Positions 56,645 to 64,000 of a DNA stretch of 64,000 bases are shown in pieces. The notes under the pieces are model-generated. The model was not told where the DNA came from. It saw only the letters and a program-made list of their open reading frames with translations, and ran no database searches. Source of the DNA: Pleurostoma richardsiae (taxonomy: Eukaryota; Ascomycota; Sordariomycetes; Calosphaeriales; Pleurostomataceae); contig JANBVO010000009.1 in the NCBI GenBank assembly GCA_030052745.1, forward strand, positions 310,001 to 374,000, in the 5' to 3' direction. Made by a program: the position numbers and the translations under genes. Each line of letters opens with the position of its first letter. Position 1 is the stretch's first letter.

Positions 56645-58150
56645 AGGACGTTGGGGTCTGGTATCGAGCTTTACGCAGAGTAAGTGGTAAGAGATGGGGA
56701 TTTAAGTAAGATGGACGACTAATGACTTCATCGATGATAAAATATGTATACCTCGTCGTTCTGGACTCGAACTGACATATATGTGTGTCTCGCCGTCTGG
56801 AGTGGAAGTGGCCGAAAGGGACGATGATGCTCCGCCTGGTATTCCCGCGAGCACGAACGACAATCTTGCTATTCAGAGCGGGAAGTGTTCCCTCCCGCGT
56901 TCTGTTTGGTATGGATCCTCGCCGTTAGTCTACGGCATCTTATCGCCATGTTGTCTTCGTTACCCCCGAAGGAGAGATCGAGATCGTTCCGGTGATAAGT
57001 AGCAGTCTCTCTGCTGGTTAGGCGTGTAGTCTTGTATGCCGTCCCTCCTATAGTATAAGTGGCCGCGAGAGAGGAGGCTTGATGTGTAGAAATGACCTAC
57101 GTCATAATAGGGTGTAGAGGAGAAATGTTTTATTAGTGGCTATCTCTGTACAGGGTAGAACCGTTCTCGATCTTTTCGTACAGCCGTCCTGCGCCTGTCC
57201 GATACCAAGACCGCCTGCACCGCTCTCTGTTCAACCTCCTCGTTGGCCTTCTGCTTAGTTACGTCTTTAATTCAAGGCCTGAACCAGGGTCTTTGGAATC
57301 GTACTCTAACAGGCTGGAAGAAACCTAGGCCACTTAGAAGAACTTATGCCTGCTTCGCGGTACCCTGGGACCGGACACTCAGACGTCCACCGTCCCAACC
57401 CATCCCATTCCACTACCTCATATATGTCCAGGTACGCGCCTTGAAGGTCCACATACAACATATAACACATCTAATCCATGAGGTCGTGATGTGAGATACG
57501 GAGCAGACATCCATCTTTCGTTACAACTCATCTCTCGCTATTCTCGCGCGGTTCCCCTTGTCCTCCGGGGCGGGGGCACAGCACAGTCGACTTCACAATG
57601 GTCCTGGACAGAGATATGTGGAAGCGTGATGACTAGTACCGTATGATGACTGCGAGTAGTCCACGACTGCGGCAATAGGAGGCTCCCATCTCCTTAAACC
57701 CGCGCAATCTACTACGCACACTAGCGCTCGATCGCGTTGCCACAAATACGCTCCGGTCCCAAAGCATGATCCGATGTGGTACAACATGGAAGAGGTCCTA
57801 CATCAATGATTTTGAAGAACGACCATGATATCGCATCGAACGCTTATATCATGGCGCCGGGCGCCGGGCCTCGCTGGAGATAAGTTGGCGTGGCAACAAG
57901 ACGATTTCGGTATGTTTTCCAATCGGGATTCCAGCACTCTATCCAGTCCCTATCAAAGATTAGGCCCAGCTGTTTACGTCTTTTCCTCTACCAGAGTATA
58001 TTCATCGCAAGAAGGCCAAGCGGGAGAGCGCTCGGGGGACTTCGAGATGTTATGCCGACGAACTAACCAGAGCAGGGTTATCAGCGCAAACGATTACGAG
58101 GAAGTGGTCCAAGCAAGTCGGCAACCTCCTAAATAATTATCTATCTTGTA
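56645..58150. other. Low-gene region with scattered decayed frames
   Basis: Unique DNA between two pseudogene fragments. Short frames occur (57825-58136 on the plus strand is the best) and may belong to the plus-strand pseudogene. No intact gene. Confidence 0.4.
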
Positions 58151-58159
58151 CACCGTACT

Positions 58160-58840
58160 GAAATTCCTCAGCATATCAAGAGGCAATTAACGCCTGGGTT
58201 GATCTGGACAAGCTGCCGACAGAGAAGGCGATGGTAGGCATCGACGACCTGCCTCTGGGCTTTGCCTACCACTGGCATCGTAATATATACGTCTTCTTTA
58301 TTAAGTACGATCGGCTCAACATGCTGGAAATCTTGCTGTCCCATGCCTACATATCGTGGCGGCCCGCAGAGCTCGTTGAATGGAGAGTCTGTCAACGCAA
58401 AGGCTATAATCAAGTCGTAATTTCAGCGTCGACATCGTCAATGAGACTTTCTGTGAAGGGCGTCTCTGCATCGACCTCTGCCACTGAGGGATTGGGCACT
58501 ATACAACCTTCAGGATGTCGTCGAATTTCATGAAGCCGGTGGAACACGAGACCCACAACTCAGATAAACATGTCCAGGGGCATGTCTGAGGGCTTCAAGC
58601 TCCTGCAGAGGCTTCATAATATCTGCTTCAACGCTGTCCACCACGACAAGGTGCCGAATACGGAGACGTACTAACTGTGCCCCTATTACGACGGACGAGG
58701 GGAATATTGGAAGGCGCAGGATGACCCGGAGCCTCGATTCGTGGCTCAGAAGGTGTTATGAGGGGAGGAATGGCACGCATTACAATCACTTCAAGAGTGT
58801 GCAGGTAACTACTTTATTGACTGTCTAGCTACTTGCAGGT
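58160..58840 (+). pseudogene. Decayed gene fragment of unknown family with several nonsense codons
   Basis: Successive pieces read as protein in shifting frames: YQEAINAWVDLDKLPTEKA and YHWHRNIYVFFIKYDRLNML (58170-58400), then NETFCEGRLCIDLCH, then WALYNLQDVVEFHEAGGTRD, then FKLLQRLHNICFNAVHHDKV. The last frame is interrupted by TAA at 58672-58674 and TGA at 58759-58761. Between and after them it reads coding-like (LCPYYDGRGEYWKAQDDPEP; GEEWHALQSLQECAG). An intron-like GTAACTAC...CTTGCAG follows. Both stops are explained by C to T changes at CAA and CGA. The parent gene is unknown to me, and function should be taken as lost. Confidence 0.5.
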
Positions 58841-59077
58841 CTGTGATTAGAGTCCTCCACATTCGTGCTCGCGAGAATCAAGACGAGGGCTGTAGAAACC
58901 GGACGGAAACTACAACCAGGACAAGCGGCATTAATGTCCGGCCGCTTAAGAGGGAAGCAAGAATATCTTTCTGTCTCGTGCCGTGCGTTCTGGTATCGTG
59001 TCGCATTGTTTGGAGCAAGTTAGCGCAGGCCTTCATTTCCATCGTTGTAGTTACTCTAACAGTCGGGATTGACGGTC

Positions 59078-62000
59078 TTAGAGACCACCAGAGTCGGGAT
59101 TTGGCTCCTCGTCGGGATGAACGACGTCCTCATGAGAAGACGAAGCAGGGTCCTCGTGAGACTGACCAGAGGCAGGAGCGTTCCACTGAGACTGACCAGA
59201 GGCGGGAGCGTCCCACTGAGACTGACCAGGGGCGGGAGCGTCCCACTGAGACTGACCAGAGGCGGGAGCGTTCCACTGGGACTGACCAAACGAAGCGGGG
59301 TCCTCGTGAGACTGACCAGAGGCGGGAGCGTCCCACTGAGACTGACCAGAGGCGGGAGCGTCCCACTGAGACTGACCAGAGGCGGGAGCGTTCCACTGAG
59401 ACTGACCAGACGAAGCAGGGTCCTCGTGAGACTGATAAGACGGACCAGTATCCTCGTAAGGGAAACCTTGCAATTTCATCATTTCCCGTTGGAACTCGTC
59501 GAGTGGTCGCGGACGGACGCCGGATATGTCTTCCAGCTTGACACGGAGTCTCGAGTCGAAATGTTCAGAGGGAATGCTAATTTCTTCCGTTCGTCCATCA
59601 TCCATCTTGTGCTGGAACGTGCGTGCCACGGTCTTGGGACAGGACTGGTTATCATGGCCGATCTCGCGACAAATGGAACACTTGGGCTTCTTGTTCGGAC
59701 AATCCGCGGCCTTGTGTCCCATTTCGCCACATTTCCGGCATGTCATGTACTTCTCCTTATCTGGGCAATCCTTCTTGAAATGTCCCGTCTGTCCGCACAA
59801 GAAGCAATCGTTGACCTGATCTGCAGGAGGCGGAGCACCCAAGGATGAGTCGACATTTGAACAGTCTTCCTTGATATGACCAAGCAAGCCGCAGCTGTGG
59901 CATTTCTTCTTCATTGGACGGCGGCAGAGAGCGAGTGGGTGGTCTGTTGCTGAGCAGTTCTGGCATTTCAACGGCTGAAGGCACTCGTGGGTAGAATGAC
60001 CCTTTTCACCGCAATTCTTGCAGATGTCGTCGGTTCCTCTGTAGTCTTGCGTGGAAATCGTGAGCCGGCAATCCTCGTTGAACAGTGCCTGGTATATCTC
60101 GCGGAGTTTGAAGTAATCCATGTCCGGGTCCTTGGCTTTGCGCTTGTATGACAAGTCATGCATACCGTGATTCATCAAGATGATTTCAGCTTGCTTGCTT
60201 CTCGTTAGAGCGACAGCAAGCCGGCGCTGGTCAGCGCAAAAGCCGGGCTGAGTCGTCTGTACCATGTCCACAATCACAAAATCGCGTTCGCTTCCCTGTG
60301 AAGAATCTAGAGTACGAACCTCCACGCGAGCCAGTTGATCCGGGGTGAGTGTGCGCTCCTTGATGCTTTTGTCCAGTGCTTTCTCGTACTGGAGGACTTG
60401 AGCCTTGTAGAAAGGGAGGATAAGCACCTTCGACGGTCGACTAGCTTCAGGTCCGACGCCGGTCAGGCCGGGAATCTCCAAATACTCAAGAAGAATCTTC
60501 ATGACGTATTGAACGTGATCGGTGTTATACGTGGACTTGCCCAAGTTGCCGGTCTGCGAGGACGGCAGTTCGATCAGAAGGCGATTCCGGGACTCTGACA
60601 TATCTGGATGCAAGCGCTGCAGAAACTTTCGGTGCTGAACAATTGAAGGATGTTTCAAGTTCTCTGCTTCCCGCGAAGAAACCATTTGTCTAGAGTAGAA
60701 AAGCCTGGACGGCAAGGCACTGAGGTGTGAAAGCGATCGATGGTTGACGGTCAGATAAGACTTGACGACGCCGGCTTCTGTGGCACGGTGCAGGGTCGAC
60801 TTCCGATGCTGCAACTTGTAGGGGTCGACCAGGGCGTTTGAGACCATGGTGGTGAAAACCGGAAGCTGGCGAGGATCTCCGACGACCATGAAGAGATTCG
60901 GAGTGAAACGCGCGATGGGAATCAGCAGCCCCAACTCGCTCATGCGGCCTGCCTCATCCACAAAGATCATGTCGACATTCTGGCCGACAGCGGAACGGAA
61001 TTTGGCGTGATTGATTGCAACTGGAGTGGCTGCAATGACGCCGGTGAACTGCTCAAGATATTCCTTATAAAGGCGTGCCACTTCGGTGGAGAGCACGCTC
61101 TTTTGCGAATTCTCTAGGCTTCCGCTGGTGTTGAACTCCTCGAGAATCTCGGTAATCAGCGGCCAGGCAGACTTGTTCTTCTGGTAGTACAGAAAGGCGG
61201 CGGTGTGTAACGACAACTGCTTCAGGCGAGGCGAATGTGAGCTGCGTCGAGAGTCATGCAACTCCAAGGCGAGTTTAGACAGTTCATGATGTGCCATGAA
61301 TTTGTCGGTGACGCTGACGATGGATCTCTGTGCCTGCTCTTTGTCGAAGGGATCGTCGGTCTTCTCGCTGGCGCGTTGCAGGTTCCAGTCATCGATCTCA
61401 GTCTCGAAGTTGTACATTCTGACCACCTGACTCGTGTCCTTTCCCATAGCTGCGTACGCATTGGCCATCTTCTGCGCGAAGTCGTCCACGCCTTTGTTGT
61501 GACTGACCAGGTACAGAGTCTTGTACGGCTGGTCCACGTTTTGATCACCGAAGCGCAACATCAAGTTGATGAAAGTGATCAGCTTGGTCTTTCCAGAACC
61601 CGGGACACCGGCAACGAATTTCAAGGCAAGGATGTTGTTCGGGAGATTAGCATACACCGCTTGCTGGTCGCCATCAAGTTCGTTCCAGATGTCGCGCAGG
61701 TACATCGGCACCTTGTCGATGGTGTCCTCCTTGAGAATGTTCGTCATATGCGGATACTTCTCGAACACGTTGGAGGATAAGTTGTCAGTCAGTTCGGGAA
61801 AGTCGAGCAGCCATCTATGCACCATCTGCGACCATTCTGACGGCGGTGGCTGAGCCGATCGGGGGTAGTGTAAGTCATTGATCGCCGAGGATTCGGCAGC
61901 GAGCGTCTTGTCCGAAGGGGTGGTGAAGAAGGTCACTTTCAAGGCGTTCTCTTGCTGGGCGATGTATCGCTTGAAGCATCCCTGCAGATCCGTCTCATCA

Positions 62001-63655
62001 TTCCCAACAGCCATCATGGGCACCTTGACGTCAATAGGCAATCGCTCCTGGCCTTCGGGGATCTCATCCTTTGGCTCCAAGGGAATGGTGACTAGGAAGA
62101 ACTTGGTCTCCATCGAACTGACTGTCTCGAACTGGTGAGGGATGCGCTCTGCCTTCCATCGTCCGGCGTCCCAAAGAGGCATATTGGTGGATGCAGTGTT
62201 GATGGGCTCATCTGCTCCTTCCAGAGCGATTGTACCAGCTTCAAACTTATCCTTGACGTATTTCTCGACACGAATTTGACGCGCCACTCGGTGCTCCTCA
62301 TGCTGGAAACATAGAGTAGCCAAGGGGGGATCTTGCATAGCGCTGTCGTCCGTGAAATACTTGCCAAGCTTGCGTTTGAGATACTGCTCCTTGTACTCTT
62401 CTATCTCAGCATCCTCGACTCCTGTGAGGAAAATTTCCACGAGCTCTTCGACCACAGGATCGCGAGCGCCATATCCTGGTTGACTTGAGTCTGATATGTG
62501 TTGGGAGGTCTCTCCTTCAGGCGGTTGGGGTAACTTCCGTGGGCGCCGCTTGATACCGGAAATTGAAACGACGCATCTCTCACCCTCGTTTGGCAGATAC
62601 TCATCTTGTACTCCTGGGGAAACAGCTAAGACGAATCGTCGATCCATGTTGAGATGCGGCAGCGCGATCGCAAATGCGTCGAACTCAAGTCGCGAACGGG
62701 TCTCCGAGATGCCAGACTCTCGAAGCGCTTCAACGACAGAAGACGTGATGTGAGCGACGAGCTGCTCTTCCGAATCATGGTACCTTGTGCTGGCAGGCAA
62801 GTTAGGGGGAAGCTCCGGCATGTCGCCATCCACGTCGACACGAGGGCAGTTGCTGTGGTGCAACTGGTGAGCTTGAGGAGACTTCACGAACGCCCATGCT
62901 AATGGATGGCCAGTACCCGGTTCGAATGTTGATCGGTCGCGCTTGATTACTTGCCCGAGAATCTTCTCGAGGGGGGGGCCTTCAGTTCCCAAGAATTTCT
63001 TCGCTATAACCTGACCGAAAGTGAACTCCAGGACCACCTTGCGATTCCGATTTCCTTCGAGGATGGCCTTCTCGAGATCGCCGAGCCGATAATACAATTC
63101 CGTGTTGTGGAACCGCAACTGAGCATGTTGAAGGCGGTCAATGTCAAAGTACGCCTTATACGCGTTGATGGAAACCACGCATGCAGTTTGCGGAATACTG
63201 CGAATGTGCGTGGCGAGCTGTTGTGAGTCACAGAAGCCCGCTAAGTGCTCCATGACATTCTCCTGTGCCCTTATCTCGATGAAATCGAAGATATTGACAG
63301 CTGGACCCTTGACAACGATGCTGGCGACTTTCTCTCGAGTGGCCTTGAACGCGTGTACATCCACACGGATCTCAGCGTACTTCCCATCGTACCAGAAGAA
63401 GTGGATCAGGAAGGTGAAAGAATCGTCGTGAGGCACATCGATGGTGGCTGCGGTGATCGGATTGGGGGTACTGAAGGCCTTGCTGTTGACCTTGAGAAAA
63501 CAATTCATTTTCTCGGACTCGTAGACGACCTCGTCTTTCGTCTTTTCGTCTCCTTTTGTCTCATCTGCCCCAGCAGCAATCTTGGATATATTCGTTGCGT
63601 ATAGCACGTTCTCCGTAGTCTCAGTAGTCTGTCGAGAATTAGCACATCTATGCAT
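59078..63655 (-). CDS. Superfamily 1 RNA/DNA helicase with six CCHC zinc knuckles and decapeptide tail
   Basis: A UPF1/NFX1-like P-loop helicase. The first ATG gives 1525 aa, but the true 5' end is uncertain. A strong acceptor with branch signal (TGCTAAT...CGACAG) lies at 63629, so the ATG at 63655 may be inside an intron and exon 1 beyond the window. Walker A is GVPGSGKTKL (about residue 685), motif II is VDEAGRMSELG, and conserved motifs VVGDPRQLPVF, LTVNHRS, LDSSQGSERDFVIVDMV and RRLAVALTRSK follow. The long N-terminal half has no family I recognise. C-terminal to the helicase are six knuckles at 59639-60023: CKNCGEKGHSTHEC, CQNCSATDHPLALC, CHSCGLLGHIKEDC, CFLCGQTGHFKKDC, CRKCGEMGHKAADC and CSICREIGHDNQSC. 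The tail is about nine decapeptides (SQWDAPASGQ) and an acidic end. No disabling mutation was seen, so it appears intact beside decayed DNA. Confidence 0.85.
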   Translation of the reverse strand: MHRCANSRQTTETTENVLYATNISKIAAGADETKGDEKTKDEVVYESEKMNCFLKVNSKAFSTPNPITAATIDVPHDDSFTFLIHFFWYDGKYAEIRVDVHAFKATREKVASIVVKGPAVNIFDFIEIRAQENVMEHLAGFCDSQQLATHIRSIPQTACVVSINAYKAYFDIDRLQHAQLRFHNTELYYRLGDLEKAILEGNRNRKVVLEFTFGQVIAKKFLGTEGPPLEKILGQVIKRDRSTFEPGTGHPLAWAFVKSPQAHQLHHSNCPRVDVDGDMPELPPNLPASTRYHDSEEQLVAHITSSVVEALRESGISETRSRLEFDAFAIALPHLNMDRRFVLAVSPGVQDEYLPNEGERCVVSISGIKRRPRKLPQPPEGETSQHISDSSQPGYGARDPVVEELVEIFLTGVEDAEIEEYKEQYLKRKLGKYFTDDSAMQDPPLATLCFQHEEHRVARQIRVEKYVKDKFEAGTIALEGADEPINTASTNMPLWDAGRWKAERIPHQFETVSSMETKFFLVTIPLEPKDEIPEGQERLPIDVKVPMMAVGNDETDLQGCFKRYIAQQENALKVTFFTTPSDKTLAAESSAINDLHYPRSAQPPPSEWSQMVHRWLLDFPELTDNLSSNVFEKYPHMTNILKEDTIDKVPMYLRDIWNELDGDQQAVYANLPNNILALKFVAGVPGSGKTKLITFINLMLRFGDQNVDQPYKTLYLVSHNKGVDDFAQKMANAYAAMGKDTSQVVRMYNFETEIDDWNLQRASEKTDDPFDKEQAQRSIVSVTDKFMAHHELSKLALELHDSRRSSHSPRLKQLSLHTAAFLYYQKNKSAWPLITEILEEFNTSGSLENSQKSVLSTEVARLYKEYLEQFTGVIAATPVAINHAKFRSAVGQNVDMIFVDEAGRMSELGLLIPIARFTPNLFMVVGDPRQLPVFTTMVSNALVDPYKLQHRKSTLHRATEAGVVKSYLTVNHRSLSHLSALPSRLFYSRQMVSSREAENLKHPSIVQHRKFLQRLHPDMSESRNRLLIELPSSQTGNLGKSTYNTDHVQYVMKILLEYLEIPGLTGVGPEASRPSKVLILPFYKAQVLQYEKALDKSIKERTLTPDQLARVEVRTLDSSQGSERDFVIVDMVQTTQPGFCADQRRLAVALTRSKQAEIILMNHGMHDLSYKRKAKDPDMDYFKLREIYQALFNEDCRLTISTQDYRGTDDICKNCGEKGHSTHECLQPLKCQNCSATDHPLALCRRPMKKKCHSCGLLGHIKEDCSNVDSSLGAPPPADQVNDCFLCGQTGHFKKDCPDKEKYMTCRKCGEMGHKAADCPNKKPKCSICREIGHDNQSCPKTVARTFQHKMDDGRTEEISIPSEHFDSRLRVKLEDISGVRPRPLDEFQREMMKLQGFPYEDTGPSYQSHEDPASSGQSQWNAPASGQSQWDAPASGQSQWDAPASGQSHEDPASFGQSQWNAPASGQSQWDAPAPGQSQWDAPASGQSQWNAPASGQSHEDPASSSHEDVVHPDEEPNPDSGGL
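59150..59415 (-). repeat. 30-bp in-frame minisatellite encoding SQWDAPASGQ decapeptides
   Basis: About nine near-identical 30-base units inside the 3' coding end of the helicase gene. Two unit types alternate, one encoding SQW(D/N)APASGQ and one SHEDPASFGQ. Every unit is a multiple of three, so length can vary without frameshift. The high identity indicates recent expansion or homogenisation. Confidence 0.9.
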
Positions 63656-63689
63656 GAACAAAAACGTAAAAGCGGGGAGAAAGGAAAGA

Positions 63690-64000
63690 GAGAGAAAAAC
63701 GAAGAGAAGAAAAGGGAAAGGAAGGGAAACGGGGAAAACGAAAAAGGGAAAACGAAAGAGGGAAAATAGGAGGGAAAATAGGAGGGAAAGGAGGGAAAGG
63801 AGGGAAAGGAGGGAAAGGAGGGAAAGGAGGGAAAGGAGGGAAAGGAGGGAAAGGAGGGAAAGAAGGGAAAGGAGGGAAAGGAGGGAAAATAGGAGGGAAA
63901 GAGGATGGAAAGAGGATGGAAAGAGGATGGAAAGAGGATGGAAAGAGGATGGAAAGAGGATGGAAAGAGGAGGGAAAGAGGAGGGAAAGAGGAGGGAAAG
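63690..64000. repeat. Purine-rich minisatellite block at window edge
   Basis: About 300 bases of G/A only on the plus strand. Units: GGAGGGAAA (9 bases, about a dozen copies, roughly 63770-63895), GAGGATGGAAA (11 bases, six copies, 63901-63966) and GAGGAGGGAAA (three copies to the end). On the minus strand this is a C/T tract directly upstream of the helicase gene, perhaps in its intron or promoter. It continues past the window. Confidence 0.9.

Noticed and set aside
56755-56800. GTTCGAGTCC on the minus strand, resembling a tRNA B-box
   Set aside because: T-stem pairing fails and no cloverleaf can be drawn.
59069-59848. Plus-strand frame over the minisatellite, rich in LTRGGSVPLR repeats
   Set aside because: It is the complement of the helicase decapeptide repeat, and the minus-strand frame continues into a full helicase.

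Overview
The window is nuclear DNA of a filamentous ascomycete, most likely a Sordariomycete. Nearly every gene has several short introns of about 50-90 bases with GTRNGT donors, CTRAY-like branch sites and YAG acceptors. The gene set also points there: a CAP20-type perilipin, a Zn2Cys6 regulator, a filamentous-fungal Ppg1 phosphatase and a TRFH-Myb telomere protein. Intergenic regions are long and rich in the TAGGTACCT-type words common in such genomes. I rebuilt gene models by hand from splice sites. Each coordinate span runs from start codon to stop codon, and exon limits are in the evidence. Several open frames begin at TTG or GTG, so starts were moved to the first plausible ATG.

Layout. 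0.6-8.9 kb: stomatin-family protein, pirin and CAP20/perilipin, all on the minus strand with wide spacers. 13.4-33.5 kb is the housekeeping block: an NADPH ketoreductase of the extended SDR type, ORC6, a secreted EF-hand protein, the wybutosine enzyme TYW2/Trm12, the PP2A-like phosphatase Ppg1, the nonsense-mediated-decay factor UPF3, a PPOX-fold protein and two coiled-coil proteins. 39.5-53.6 kb: a Zn2Cys6 transcription factor, a tandem Cys/His-repeat protein of unknown function, a TRFH+Myb telomere-binding protein and an NAD(P)-dependent aldehyde dehydrogenase with a 12-base exon.

54-64 kb differs in character. It holds a tandem array in which apparent exons and their introns are duplicated together, a second array of about 85 bp, and decayed coding fragments with premature stops of the kind repeat-induced C-to-T mutation would leave. 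It ends with a large intact gene for a superfamily 1 helicase that carries six CCHC zinc knuckles and a decapeptide-repeat tail. The 5' end of that gene runs into purine-rich minisatellite DNA at the window edge. This looks like an accessory or rapidly changing segment next to conserved chromosome.

Most genes are individually regulated, and no biosynthetic cluster is evident. Functional links are thematic: replication (ORC6), telomere binding (TRFH-Myb), RNA quality control and tRNA modification (UPF3, TYW2), signalling (Ppg1) and lipid-droplet/stress metabolism (CAP20, ALDH, ketoreductase).
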